Part shown: positions 1 to 8,521 of the stretch, in pieces
Position numbering within the stretch: the stretch's first letter is position 1
How the letters are laid out: the number at the start of each line of letters is the position of its first letter
Source of the DNA: Lederbergia sp. NSJ-179
Lineage (GTDB): Bacteria > Bacillota > Bacilli > Bacillales > Bacillaceae_C
Assembly: GCF_022867885.1 (NCBI RefSeq)
Contig: NZ_JALIFP010000021.1
Coordinates: 1-64,000, forward strand
Direction: 5' to 3'
DNA length: 64,000 nt
The notes under the pieces: model-generated
Told to the model about the DNA's origin: nothing
Database searches by the model: none
What the model saw: the letters and a program-made list of their open reading frames with translations, nothing else
Program-made: the position numbers and the translations under genes

Positions 1-48
1 GAGAAAAAGCAAGAAATCCAAAGAATAAGCTAAAAGAGATAAAAGTAT

Positions 49-106
49 CGCCATACGGATGGCGTAGTCGGCACAGACCTTGCCCACTGGAAAGGATCAT
101 CCAGTG
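49..106 (+). other. two hairpins in leader of the PspC-like gene
   Basis: Two perfect hairpins stand in tandem: CGCCAT/ATGGCG at 49-54 and 59-64, and CACTGG/CCAGTG at 85-90 and 101-106. A third (CCCATGT/ACATGGG, 176-182 and 190-196) covers the possible ATG of the following gene. The arrangement suggests a structured leader RNA, but I do not recognise a known riboswitch class in it. It may equally be the 3' end of something that starts before the window. Confidence 0.3.
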
Positions 107-191
107 TTGTTCGCCCAAGTTTCCCCTCTGCACCCTCCCTGGAGGTTTGTAAGGGAAATGTTTGCGAAAAAGAATCCCATGTTCTTTAGAC

Positions 192-350
192 ATGGGAGTG
201 GTCAAAGATAAGTCATTATATGGTGTTTGTGGAGGGATAGCTGAGTTTTTTGGGATATCCTCTTTTGCTGTGAGACTCATATTTTTAATTTTTATGCCTA
301 CTTCGTTGCTTATATATATTATCCTTGCTGACAGTCCCCGGTCCTTATAA
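192..350 (+). CDS. PspC-domain small membrane protein
   Basis: About 52 residues if the ATG at 192 is used. A TTG at 162 is in frame and gives 62 residues; a GGAGG lies at 141-145, rather far from either. The core reads KDKSLYGVCGGIAEFFGIS, which is the signature of PspC/phage-shock-type domains, followed by one hydrophobic segment. PspC-like proteins are short membrane proteins linked to envelope stress. The usual C-terminal charged tail is absent and the reading frame stops soon after the membrane segment, so the gene may be shortened. There is no psp operon around it. Family assignment is fairly safe, start and activity are not. Confidence 0.6.
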   Translation: MGVVKDKSLYGVCGGIAEFFGISSFAVRLIFLIFMPTSLLIYIILADSPRSL

Positions 351-353
351 TTT

Positions 354-374
354 GGGAGGTGCCCGGCACCTCCC
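354..374. repeat. perfect 10-bp palindrome GGGAGGTGCC/GGCACCTCCC
   Basis: The two arms at 354-363 and 365-374 are perfect complements with a single C between them. It lies between the convergent ends of the PspC-like gene and the PTS gene, but no T-run follows on either strand, so it is not a typical terminator. A related GGTGCC-T-GGCACC palindrome occurs at 47487-47499 after rsbX, which suggests a small dispersed repeat. Confidence 0.6.
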
Positions 375-380
375 GAGTTA

Positions 381-2252
381 CTAAATGGACAAAATAGCCT
401 TTTTTAAAATGATTCCTGGTTGCTGATTTCCTTTTAATTGATCTTTACTAGAAATTCTTTCAACCTTGTCCATATTGGTAATCACGACAATAATTGAAGG
501 ATCTTTTTTGGCATTTTCCAATACTTTCAAGTCCATATGCGCCACTTTCGTTTTAGGGGTGACACTCTCTCCTTCTTTTTCGAAGACCTCGAATCCTTGA
601 CCATTTAAGCTAACTGTGTCAATTCCCATGTGAATGAGGATTTCAATGCCGTTTTCAGTCGTAATCCCCACTGCATGCTTCGTCGGAAAAACAGTGGTGA
701 TTGTCCCGCTTACTGGAGAATAGATATCCCCGGTATTTGATTTCATTGCGTAGCCATCACCGATTAGTTTTGTTGAAAATACCTCATCTCCCACAGCTTC
801 AAGAGGCAGATAAACACCATCCGTTACGGAACGCAATTCAACTTGACCTTCAAATGTTTCTTTATCTTCTTTATCTTCTTTATCTTCTACTTGTTTAGGT
901 TTTGGCACCATCATGTACGCCAAGACAAAGGATAGTATGAGTGAAATAAGAATGCCTAACACCGCAAAAATAAAATATTGACCGATATAAGCGGGCAGAC
1001 TAAAGATACTTGAAAGAATATAGCCATAAATACGAACGCCAAAGAAACTAATAAAAGCAGAAGCAACAGAACTACCGATTGTTGCAGCAATAAATGCTTT
1101 TTTATACTTTGTTAAAACCCCGAAAAGTGCAGGTTCCGTAATGCCCAGTAAGCCAGAGACAGCGGAAGAAACAACAATGGACTTCTCTTCTTTTGAAACT
1201 ACTTTTGTATAAATCGCAGCAGTTGCCCCCGTAATCGCCATGTTGGCCATGAACATCATTGGCATTAACATGTCATAGCCTTGATTGGCAAAGTTTTGCA
1301 GGGCGATAGGTGTCATGGCATGATGCAAGCCAGTTAAAATAGCAATCGGCCGAATCGCACCAACAATGACTCCCGCTAAAATAGGTGAAATGGTAAACAA
1401 CCAGCTTACGCCATTCGCTAATAGGTTTCCTAAGTGAATACCGATTGGTCCAATCACTACAAGGGTTAATAATCCAGCCAAAAATAGGGAGAAGGTTGGA
1501 GTAAAGACGGTTCGCAAAGCTTTTGGTAAAATTTTATCGACACCACGGTAAATATAACTTAATGCTAGAACGGCAAAGATAATCGGAATAACTGTACCTG
1601 CATAATTGAAGACCGGCACTGGCAGGAAGCCAAATAATAAAAACTGAGAAATATCTCCGGCTTCTACAGCAGCGATCATCGTTGGGAATTGGATCGTTGC
1701 AGCAATCGCAATCGCCAAGTATTGATTCGTTTTAAAGATTTTGGCAGCAGAAGCAGCTACGAAAAATGGCAAAAATGTAAATACGCCACTGGCAAGCATG
1801 TCAATGACTTGGAATGTTGGCGTTGTATCTGAGATGATATTCAGAGCAACAAGACCAGCCATTAACCCCTTGATCATACCAGCCCCTGCGATCGCTGGAA
1901 CAATTGGACCGAAAACGCCTGATACCGTGTCCATAAAGAGGGAAACAATGCCCTTTTTCTCTCCTTTTTCCTGTTTGCGATTTTCGCCGCTTTCAAGTCC
2001 TAGTAATTTGGATAAGGGTGTAAAGTATTCCGCTACATTTGTACCAATCACGATTTGGAGTTGATCGCTTTGATATTTGACTCCTACAAATGCAGGATTC
2101 TGATTAAGATTGTCATAATTGATCTTATCTTTATCTTTAAGATCGAAACGAAGACGCGTCATACAATGCCACGCGTTGTTGACATTTTCTTTGCCGCCAA
2201 TATTTGCAATAATCTCTTTTGCGACAGTTTTGCGATCAAACCAGATCGTCAC
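381..2252 (-). CDS. PTS sugar transporter EIIBCA, beta-glucoside (BglP-like) type, altered 5' end
   Basis: 623 residues with the order EIIB-EIIC-EIIA. EIIB occupies roughly residues 5-85 with the phosphorylated cysteine at C30 ([10 protein letters not shown]). EIIC, about 105-460, has ten or so membrane segments and the GITEPALFG motif. A charged KEDKEDKE linker leads to EIIA, about 480-600, with the phospho-histidine near H541 (ILIHMGIDT). The family takes up and phosphorylates beta-glucosides, trehalose or sucrose. The only usable start is a GTG at 2252 without a visible Shine-Dalgarno, and the sequence immediately upstream is the antisense of the dehydratase gene. The original promoter and first codons therefore appear lost, and expression is doubtful. 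Neighbours suggest a sugar-acid route, but the substrate is unknown. Confidence 0.85.
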   Translation of the reverse strand: MTIWFDRKTVAKEIIANIGGKENVNNAWHCMTRLRFDLKDKDKINYDNLNQNPAFVGVKYQSDQLQIVIGTNVAEYFTPLSKLLGLESGENRKQEKGEKKGIVSLFMDTVSGVFGPIVPAIAGAGMIKGLMAGLVALNIISDTTPTFQVIDMLASGVFTFLPFFVAASAAKIFKTNQYLAIAIAATIQFPTMIAAVEAGDISQFLLFGFLPVPVFNYAGTVIPIIFAVLALSYIYRGVDKILPKALRTVFTPTFSLFLAGLLTLVVIGPIGIHLGNLLANGVSWLFTISPILAGVIVGAIRPIAILTGLHHAMTPIALQNFANQGYDMLMPMMFMANMAITGATAAIYTKVVSKEEKSIVVSSAVSGLLGITEPALFGVLTKYKKAFIAATIGSSVASAFISFFGVRIYGYILSSIFSLPAYIGQYFIFAVLGILISLILSFVLAYMMVPKPKQVEDKEDKEDKETFEGQVELRSVTDGVYLPLEAVGDEVFSTKLIGDGYAMKSNTGDIYSPVSGTITTVFPTKHAVGITTENGIEILIHMGIDTVSLNGQGFEVFEKEGESVTPKTKVAHMDLKVLENAKKDPSIIVVITNMDKVERISSKDQLKGNQQPGIILKKAILSI

Positions 2253-3395
2253 AATCTTGTCGTTGTAAAAGTCGAAACAGACAAAGGCATTTCAGGTATA
2301 GGATGTGCCACTTTTCAATTTCGACCACTAGCCGTTAAGTGTATCGTGGATGAGTACTTGAAACCCCTTCTTGTTGGCCGTGATGCAAATCAGATTGAAG
2401 ATTTATGGCATGTTATGACTGTGAATGCGTATTGGAGAAACGGACCCGTTATAAATAATGCCATTTCAGGTGTGGATATGGCGTTATGGGATATTAAGGG
2501 AAAACGAGCAGACATGCCTTTATATCAATTACTAGGTGGAAAAGCACGCACCGCCATTCCCGCCTACACTCATGCAGTTGCGAATAATTTAGATGAATTA
2601 TACGGAGAAATTGATAAGTTTTTGGCGGAGGGGTATCAATACATTCGCTGTCAATTGGGATTTTATGGCGGCAATGCCACAAAACTGAACACCCCTAAAC
2701 AAGCAATCAAAGGGACTTATTTCGACCAACATGAATACATGAACACGACATTAAAGATGTTTGAAGCAATCGCTGCTAAATATGGGGACACTTTCCAGAT
2801 GCTGCATGACGTCCATGAGCGATTATTCCCCAATCAAGCCGTACAATTCGCGAAAAAAGCGGAAAAATATAACTTGTTCTTTTTAGAAGATATTTTACCA
2901 CCAGATCAAAATGAATGGCTGGCACAAATCCGCAGTCAAACTTCTACACCAATTGCTACAGGGGAATTGTTCAATAATCCTATGGAATGGAAAAAGTTAG
3001 TCCTTGAACGGCAGCTAGATTATATGCGTGCTCACGTTTCACAAATTGGTGGGATTACGCCTGCGCTCAAATTAGCTCATTTTTGTGATGTGATGGGGGT
3101 ACGAATGGCTTGGCATACACCATCGGATATTACACCCATCGGGTTAGCAGTTAATACACATTTGAATATTCATTTGCATAATGCTGCGATTCAAGAAAAT
3201 ATTGATGTACCTAAGAATACCCAAAAGATCTTCCAAAACATTCCAGTACCAGAAAAGGGATACTTCTACCCCATTGATCGCCCAGGTATTGGTGTAGATT
3301 TTCTAGAAGGATTAGCAGATGAATTTCCTGTAGAATATCGACCACATGAATGGACACAAAGTCGGATTCCTGATGGCACTTTAATCACTCCTTAA
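2240..3395 (+). pseudogene. RspA/mannonate dehydratase family protein, 5'-truncated
   Basis: About 385 residues match the enolase-superfamily RspA/ManD type (dehydratases of mannonate, gluconate or similar acids). Visible active-site elements are HDVHE, FLEDI and ATGEL for the Mg ligands and the WHTPSD histidine. Similarity starts abruptly at [14 protein letters not shown], which in this family normally follows 10-15 N-terminal residues. Upstream the frame stays open, but it reads the antisense of the PTS gene and has no family resemblance. No ATG with a ribosome-binding site is present, so I call it a truncated gene. It converges on gntR. Substrate is not predictable without its missing partners. 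Confidence 0.75.
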
Positions 3396-3396
3396 T

Positions 3397-3440
3397 AGCA
3401 AGACAAAGCTAATTGGTAGTAAATTTAGCTTTGTCTTGCT
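3397..3440. terminator. 16-bp perfect inverted repeat between dehydratase and gntR
   Basis: AGCAAGACAAAGCTAA at 3397-3412 is the exact reverse complement of 3425-3440, with a 12-nt loop. The right arm encodes the last codons and stop of gntR on the minus strand. It lies just after the stop of the plus-strand gene. It probably acts as a shared terminator for the convergent genes, although no strong T-run follows. Confidence 0.6.
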
Positions 3441-4132
3441 TGATGCATTTCTTTGTCAAATGGGGTAATATATGTGCAGGTGTAATCAATGGCCGTTAAC
3501 TCACTGTATTCATATACTCTCCCAACATGGAGCAAACAGCGGTTGGCAATTTTCATTGCGGGCGTTCCCTTTTTACACAAAAGTAGTTTCGCATGTTCCT
3601 TGGTCACTGCGGTGGGTGTATAGCTAGTGATATAGTGAGAAATCTCATAGCCACGGCTTTGGACATACTCTTGAATAGAGTGTTCTACATGTTCTTTGCT
3701 GAGATCTGGGAAAAGTGATACTGGCATTTTAGATACCTCAATTTGCTCTATTTTAAAATCGACAATACGTACACGTTGGAATATCCAAATTTCTTCCGAT
3801 GGATGTAACTGAAAGATCTGTGCATCTTTCGGTGTTGATTTCACTTTGGAAATCTCAATCATTTTTGAAGAAATACGATCATAAGGTGTGCGGGTCAGTG
3901 AATTAAAGATCAACGGATTTTTCTGTAAGTTGTCGTAAACATACATTCCTGAACCTTGAACGACCTTAATCACACCGATTTCATTTAAATTTTTGATTGA
4001 CTCTTGGATGGTATAGCGAGACACTTGATACATCTCCGCTAAGGTTCGCTGGTCGGGAAGTTTTCCATTAGGAAATTGTTTTTGATATATTTTGCTTAAT
4101 AAGTCTTGAATAATAAACTCTGTTTTTTTCAA
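3425..4132 (-). CDS. GntR/HutC-family transcriptional regulator (HTH + UTRA)
   Basis: 235 residues when started at the TTG at 4132, which has a GAAAGAAGGGA ribosome-binding site in front. A longer open frame to 4354 runs antisense through the aldolase gene and is not needed. Residues 1-70 are a winged helix (KLPDQRTLAEMYQVSRYTIQ, then GVIKVVQGSGMYV). Residues about 90-230 are a UTRA effector domain. The gene is divergent from the KDPG aldolase, with a palindrome in the shared promoter region. It is likely the local repressor answering to a sugar-acid intermediate; the effector is not known. The last codons lie in a 16-bp inverted repeat. Confidence 0.85.
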   Translation of the reverse strand: MKKTEFIIQDLLSKIYQKQFPNGKLPDQRTLAEMYQVSRYTIQESIKNLNEIGVIKVVQGSGMYVYDNLQKNPLIFNSLTRTPYDRISSKMIEISKVKSTPKDAQIFQLHPSEEIWIFQRVRIVDFKIEQIEVSKMPVSLFPDLSKEHVEHSIQEYVQSRGYEISHYITSYTPTAVTKEHAKLLLCKKGTPAMKIANRCLLHVGRVYEYSELTAIDYTCTYITPFDKEMHQARQS

Positions 4133-4172
4133 AAAATAAGTCCCTTCTTTCCTGTAATTTAGGGTGTGTATT

Positions 4173-4183
4173 CTTGTAACAAG
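4173..4183. promoter_or_regulatory. candidate GntR operator CTTGT-A-ACAAG
   Basis: A perfect 5+5 palindrome lies in the 121-bp divergent promoter region between gntR and the aldolase. Its length and ACAAG half-sites fit operators of the GntR/HutC family. Assignment is inferred from position and symmetry only. Confidence 0.5.
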
Positions 4184-4253
4184 TATATTTTTTGTTTTTA
4201 AATTGTCAATGGGGTTCACTGACCTCATTAAAAATAGAAAAGGAGAATGGCCC

Positions 4254-4901
4254 ATGCAGCGAGTAACTATTTTGAATCGTTTAGAACAAGCTGGCGTTAT
4301 CGCGGTAGTCCGCGGCGAAACGAAGGAAGAAGCACTTAAAGCCAGCCATGCCATTGTGAAAGGAGGAATGAAAGGGATTGAACTAACTTTTACCGTCCCT
4401 CAGGCAGATGAAGCCATTGGTGAGTTAGTGGAAATGTATAAAAATCAACCAGAAGTCGTGATTGGGGCAGGTACTGTTTTGGATGCGATAACAGCACGCT
4501 TAGCGATCATGGCCGGTGCTCAGTATATCGTTAGCCCAAGCTTTGATCCGGATACAGCGGAAATTTGCAATTTGTATCAAATTCCTTATTTGCCAGGCTG
4601 CATGACCATAACGGAAATGAAGACTGCCTTGAAGAGCGGTGTCGATATCATCAAATTATTCCCTGGAAGTGCATATGGTCCAAGTATTGTAGGCGCCTTG
4701 AAAGCACCAATGCCTCAATTGAATATTATGCCCACAGGAGGCGTTAGTCTAGAAAATATGGAAGACTGGTTCAACGCGGGGGTGGTAACCGTAGGTGTTG
4801 GTGGAAATCTTCTAGCCCCAGCAAAAACAGGAGATTTTGACAAGGTAACCGAAATGGCTCAACAATACATGGAAAAATTCCGTGCCATTAAAGGAGCTTA
4901 G
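4254..4901 (+). CDS. eda: bifunctional KDPG/KHG (or KDPGal) aldolase
   Basis: 215 residues from the ATG at 4254, preceded by AGGAG; the open frame further upstream contains the operator region and is not coding. It cleaves 2-keto-3-deoxy-6-phosphogluconate (or related acids) into pyruvate and glyceraldehyde-3-phosphate, class I aldolase. The catalytic glutamate E43 (GIELTFT), the Schiff-base lysine K134 (DIIKLFPGSA) and the phosphate-binding PTGGV loop are all present, and length is normal for the family. It should be active, but its substrate would normally come from the kinase that is only a stub here and the dehydratase that is truncated. Probably controlled by the divergent GntR. Confidence 0.9.
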   Translation: MQRVTILNRLEQAGVIAVVRGETKEEALKASHAIVKGGMKGIELTFTVPQADEAIGELVEMYKNQPEVVIGAGTVLDAITARLAIMAGAQYIVSPSFDPDTAEICNLYQIPYLPGCMTITEMKTALKSGVDIIKLFPGSAYGPSIVGALKAPMPQLNIMPTGGVSLENMEDWFNAGVVTVGVGGNLLAPAKTGDFDKVTEMAQQYMEKFRAIKGA

Positions 4902-4904
4902 ATT

Positions 4905-4952
4905 ATGGGAAAAGTAATCACCTTTGGCAATGATGCTACGATTGTCTACTGA
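4905..4952 (+). pseudogene. stub of 2-keto-3-deoxygluconate kinase
   Basis: Starts 3 nt after the aldolase stop and reads MGKVITFGNDATIVY then stop. MGK(V/I)xTFG is the typical start of PfkB-type KDG kinases, which often follow this aldolase. Only the first 8 or so codons look authentic, after which family resemblance ends. I read it as the 5' remainder of a deleted kdgK. The identification rests on few residues plus context. Confidence 0.5.
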
Positions 4953-5352
4953 CACAGGCATCTGTTAACGTGCGCCAATTATTTGCAATCCTATTATGGA
5001 GGGAGAAGCGAATGAAAGGAAATCTCCCTTGAAAGGTCAAAAATTAGATTGCAATCCACATTTTCTTCATTTTCATTCATAGACTATATATGTGGCATTG
5101 AATTTTAAAACCTCCAAATGATACACTTTCATGCTATAATAATTATAAATACGTGATAGTTGAAGAGGAACAAGTATAATAATTTTATATTGATTTTTAG
5201 GTGGAGTCTGTCACTTAAGGGATAATAGGTCTCTTTTGTAACAGACTTTTTCTTGTTTTATCCCAATAAAGAAAAGGCCTGCATCCTGGAGGTCTAAACT
5301 CCCCCTAATTGAAGTTTTACATTATAATAAGTTTGAAAGGAGTGATTTGTTT
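4953..5352 (+). other. non-coding stretch before the DUF1538 gene
   Basis: No credible gene. It holds AT-rich sequence with TATAAT boxes at 5135-5140 and 5175-5180 (no good -35 partner), a terminator-like hairpin at 5205-5251, a small GGAG/CTCC hairpin near 5288-5302, and the AAAGGAGTG ribosome-binding site at 5336-5344 that serves the DUF1538 gene. Confidence 0.5.
5205..5251 (+). terminator. terminator or attenuator upstream of DUF1538 gene
   Basis: AGTCTGTCAC (5205-5214) pairs with GTAACAGACT (5238-5247) with one mismatch and is followed by TTTTTCTTGTTTT. It sits about 100 nt before the start of the DUF1538 gene and downstream of TATAAT-like boxes. It could be the end of the sugar-acid locus or an attenuator in the leader of the next operon. 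Confidence 0.55.
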
Positions 5353-6852
5353 TTGAATGCACTAGGTTCGAAATTAAAAGAGGTATTGTATGCTGTTCTC
5401 CCCATTACTGTCATTGTTTTGATTTTGAATTTTACTTTAACCCCTCTTGATTCATCCCTTATCATCCGCTTTATCATTGGTGCCGTCTTGATTATCATTG
5501 GATTATCTATTTTTTTAATTGGGATCGATATTGGGATAACGCCTATTGGTCAATCTATGGGTGCCACAATCGCAAAATCAAATAAAATTTGGATTGTCGT
5601 AATAGCCGGTCTTTTACTTGGTTTTTTTATTTCTATTGCTGAACCCGATTTGCATATCCTCGCAGGGCAAGTTGATTCCGTTACTTCAGGTCTGATATCG
5701 AAATCAAGCCTTGTTGTGGTTGTTTCCATTGGAATTGGTGTTCTCATTGCGACAGGACTTGTTCGAAGTGTATATAATATCCCGCTTTATAAACTATTGA
5801 CTGTTTTGTACCTGATCATTTTTGTACTTGCTTTATTTACATCACCAGAATTTTTAGCCATTTCCTTTGATGCTTCAGGTGCTACTACTGGTGCGTTGAC
5901 AGTTCCGTTTATTTTAGCCCTTGCCCTAGGCGTTTCGATGCTGAAAAAGGATAGTAAAGCCTCAGAGAAAGATAGTTTTGGATTAGTGGCCATTGCTTCT
6001 ACAGGTGCTATCATCTTTGTTATGATTATGAATATCATTTCGAAAACGGATAAAATGACTGGCAGTCTTGAACAGATAGAAACGACCTCACCTTCGATTA
6101 TCGGTCCTTTTATACAAAAGCTTCCCACCATATCTCAAGAAATTATTGTGGCTTTATTACCGATTTTACTAGTTTTCCTTGTATTTCAGAAAATTTCCTT
6201 TAAAATGTCTAAGAAAGCTGTCAGAAAAATATTGATGGGATTATTATTCACCTTTATAGGACTCGTATTATTCTTAGTCGGTGTGAATGCCGGTTTTATG
6301 GATGTTGGTAGTGCTGTAGGACATAGCATAGCCTCTTTAGATAATAAAGCATATGTTATGATTGTAGCTTTTGTTTTAGGAGTCGTTACGATATTGGCTG
6401 AACCCGCTGTTCATGTTCTGACCCATCAGATAGAGGATGTTACGAGTGGGTATGTAAAGAGAAGTGTGGTGATGGGCACCCTTTCGATAGGTGTAGGTTT
6501 GGCCGTTCTTTTATCGATATTAAGGGTATTGATACCGGATCTTCAATTATGGCATTATCTTTTGCCTGGTTATGTGATTGCGATCGCTATGACTTATTTT
6601 GTTCCAAAACTGTTTGTTGGGATCGCCTTTGATTCTGGTGGTGTTGCATCAGGACCAATGACCGCTACTTTTATATTAGCCTTTGTACAAGGTGCTGCCG
6701 AAGCGATAGAAGGGGCAAATGTTTTAATAGATGGATTTGGTATGATTGCGATGGTGGCGATGACTCCTCTAATCGCTTTGCAAATTTTAGGTCTTGTTTT
6801 CAAATTAAAATCTAAAAAGGAAGGGGTAGAACGTAATGTCGAGTCATTCTGA
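5353..6852 (+). CDS. DUF1538 polytopic membrane protein (duplicated)
   Basis: About 499 residues from the TTG at 5353, which has AAAGGAGTG 8 nt upstream; a TTG at 5347 is too close to it. The protein is an internal duplication, each half with about five to six membrane segments. The repeats share AEPDLHILAGQVDSVTSG and AEPAVHVLTHQIEDVTSG, and later FDASGATTG and FDSGGVASG. DUF1538 proteins have no established function; paired conserved AEP and FD-GG loops in the membrane suggest a transporter or channel. The C-terminus overlaps the next gene, a tandem P-II protein, by 17 nt. P-II-like proteins commonly regulate membrane transporters (AmtB, SbtA), so I infer a transporter with its own nucleotide sensor. 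Confidence 0.8.
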   Translation: MNALGSKLKEVLYAVLPITVIVLILNFTLTPLDSSLIIRFIIGAVLIIIGLSIFLIGIDIGITPIGQSMGATIAKSNKIWIVVIAGLLLGFFISIAEPDLHILAGQVDSVTSGLISKSSLVVVVSIGIGVLIATGLVRSVYNIPLYKLLTVLYLIIFVLALFTSPEFLAISFDASGATTGALTVPFILALALGVSMLKKDSKASEKDSFGLVAIASTGAIIFVMIMNIISKTDKMTGSLEQIETTSPSIIGPFIQKLPTISQEIIVALLPILLVFLVFQKISFKMSKKAVRKILMGLLFTFIGLVLFLVGVNAGFMDVGSAVGHSIASLDNKAYVMIVAFVLGVVTILAEPAVHVLTHQIEDVTSGYVKRSVVMGTLSIGVGLAVLLSILRVLIPDLQLWHYLLPGYVIAIAMTYFVPKLFVGIAFDSGGVASGPMTATFILAFVQGAAEAIEGANVLIDGFGMIAMVAMTPLIALQILGLVFKLKSKKEGVERNVESF

Positions 6853-7504
6853 AATAACCGATCTTGAGCGGGTTTGTATTATTGTCAATCTTGGATTAGG
6901 AAGCAAAGTCATGCAGGCGGCTAAGAAATACGGTATTTCAGGCGGAACGGTAGTGTTGGGAAAAGGCACAATCAAAAGCCGCCTCTTGGAATTATTGGCT
7001 TTATCTGACGTTAGAAAAGAGATTGTCTTCATGGTCGGCCATAAAAAAACGGTTGATCAAGCTCTTGAACAGCTTGATATGAAATTTAAGTTTCATAAAC
7101 CCAATCACGGCATTGCATTTACTACCTCTGTTTGTCAAGTAATTGGATCTAGTAGTTGTAAAAGTGATTATATAAAAGAGGAAAGAGGTGTAGATCCTAT
7201 CATGTATCATGCGATTACAGTGATCGTAGAAAAAGGGAATGCAGAGTATGTGATCGATGCAGCGACTGAGGCAGGCTCTAAAGGTGGTACGATCATGAAT
7301 GCAAGGGGTTCGGGAATACATGAAACAAGTAAGCTATTTTCAATGGAAATTGAACCGGAGAAAGAGGTTGTCATGATTCTGTCAGAAAAAGACAGCACTG
7401 AACCCATTGTCTCTGCGATAAAGAAAAAGCTTAAGATAGATGAACCGGGCAATGGGATCATCTTTATACAAGATGTCAATAAGACGTATGGGTTATATAA
7501 GTGA
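6836..7504 (+). CDS. tandem P-II-like nitrogen-regulator domain protein
   Basis: 222 residues, two P-II/GlnB-like ferredoxin folds in one chain, about 8-105 and 118-220. Domain 1 reads CIIVNLGLGSKVMQAAKKYGISGGTVVLGKGT, domain 2 reads ITVIVEKGNAEYVIDAATEAGSKGGTIMNARGSG; both keep the GG-T--KG/ARG pattern that precedes the T-loop. Classical P-II is a 112-residue trimer, so a fused double domain is unusual. The start codon lies inside the end of the DUF1538 gene with AAGGAAGGGG in front, indicating translational coupling. It likely senses a nucleotide or small molecule and controls the partner membrane protein. The ligand is unknown. Confidence 0.8.
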   Translation: MSSHSEITDLERVCIIVNLGLGSKVMQAAKKYGISGGTVVLGKGTIKSRLLELLALSDVRKEIVFMVGHKKTVDQALEQLDMKFKFHKPNHGIAFTTSVCQVIGSSSCKSDYIKEERGVDPIMYHAITVIVEKGNAEYVIDAATEAGSKGGTIMNARGSGIHETSKLFSMEIEPEKEVVMILSEKDSTEPIVSAIKKKLKIDEPGNGIIFIQDVNKTYGLYK

Positions 7505-7570
7505 TCCTATTTTGCATTAACCCTCCCTCACCCCAGGACTTCAGAGAACGAAAGAAGCCGAAGGTGGGGG

Positions 7571-7681
7571 ATAAGTAATTGGAAAGACGCTACTTGTTTT
7601 GTTTCGGCGGCATATACGGATGAAAAAGGACCAAGGTTCTATGTGAAAAATAAAGGATGGTATTGGAAACATGATATATGA
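7571..7681 (+). pseudogene. C-terminal remnant of an unknown gene
   Basis: In the frame starting at 7571 the sequence reads ISNWKDATCFVSAAYTDEK and continues through GPRFYVKNKGWYWKHDI to a TGA at 7679-7681. The aromatic-rich composition looks like a protein C-terminus, yet no start codon with a ribosome-binding site exists and the upstream sequence has no coding character. Its last codons overlap the ATG of the acetyltransferase. Identity unknown. Confidence 0.35.
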
Positions 7682-8492
7682 ATTAAAAAAAGATGAATTT
7701 TATAAATGCAAAAGTTTGGTAAATGAAAATATTCCTGAGTCGGTTGCTGTAGTTTCGGGGAATAATCCTGGGAGAATATTTGTTGATAATAAAGATTACC
7801 CGACTACAGGACTCATCTGGTTTAAATCGATGGATATCGGCTTTAATTTTATTGGAGATTGTTTCAATACAAACTTTAATCAAGAGATCGGTCCTTTCGT
7901 TGATAAATATATTAAGTCCGAAGCGAAAAAGATAGGAATGGACTGGTTTGAAGCGAGCGGAGGCGACCCAGATTGGGATCGCACGATACACGATATTTTT
8001 AAACATAAAAATGTAGAAACCCAAGAACAACATGTTTATATACTGCGTGAAAGAAATGGTATAACGTTACCAGCAATTGAACTACCACCCGGTTATCAAC
8101 TGGTCAAAGTATCAGGTCCCTTGTTGAGATCGAATGAAATTGAAAATTGCTCCTTCTTGCACGATAAAATTTTGAGTTTTTGGGATTCTATACAAGATTT
8201 TTTAGATAAGGGCATAGGGTATTGCATCATTTATCATAATAAAATTGTGAGTTTTTGTTTTTCAGGATTTATAACAAATGCTTTTTCTGTAACAGATGTA
8301 GAAACATTAGAGGAATACAGGAGGAAAAACCTAGCACAAATTGTCGCAGTTGCCTACTTACAAGATTGTATGAGTAGAGGACTCATACCTTATTGGGACT
8401 GCATGAAGGAAAATCTCCCTTCCAATGCTGTTGCGAAAAAAGTAGGATTTGAAAAGGCTCGAAATTATTATGTTCAGTATTTTCAATTTTAA
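7671..8492 (+). CDS. GNAT-family acetyltransferase
   Basis: 273 residues. The C-terminal half (about 150-270) has the GNAT fold: strand GIGYCIIYHNKIVSFCFSGFI, then SVTDVETLEEYRRKNLAQIVAVAYLQDCMSRGL with the acetyl-CoA-binding turn (RRKNLA in place of RGxG/A), then the C-terminal YWDC-NLPSNAVAKKVGFEKARNY motif. The N-terminal half has the GNAT_acetyltran-type extension. These proteins acetylate small molecules or amines; the substrate is unknown. It stands alone between the P-II operon and glycerate kinase. The start overlaps the tail of the remnant frame. Confidence 0.75.
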   Translation: MIYELKKDEFYKCKSLVNENIPESVAVVSGNNPGRIFVDNKDYPTTGLIWFKSMDIGFNFIGDCFNTNFNQEIGPFVDKYIKSEAKKIGMDWFEASGGDPDWDRTIHDIFKHKNVETQEQHVYILRERNGITLPAIELPPGYQLVKVSGPLLRSNEIENCSFLHDKILSFWDSIQDFLDKGIGYCIIYHNKIVSFCFSGFITNAFSVTDVETLEEYRRKNLAQIVAVAYLQDCMSRGLIPYWDCMKENLPSNAVAKKVGFEKARNYYVQYFQF

Positions 8493-8521
8493 TGTTAAAT
8501 AAACGACGGAGGTATAGTTAG

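Noticed and set aside
49-160. Known riboswitch (Mn, Mg, fluoride, guanidine, c-di-GMP) before the PspC-like gene
   Set aside because: Hairpins are present, but the conserved core sequences of these classes are not recognisable.
2055-2239. Extended N-terminus of the RspA-like protein (possible fusion)
   Set aside because: The added residues are the antisense of the PTS EIIB domain and resemble no enolase-superfamily N-terminus.
4132-4354. Extended N-terminus for the GntR regulator
   Set aside because: The extension is antisense to the aldolase and its operator; the TTG at 4132 with a ribosome-binding site gives the normal family length.
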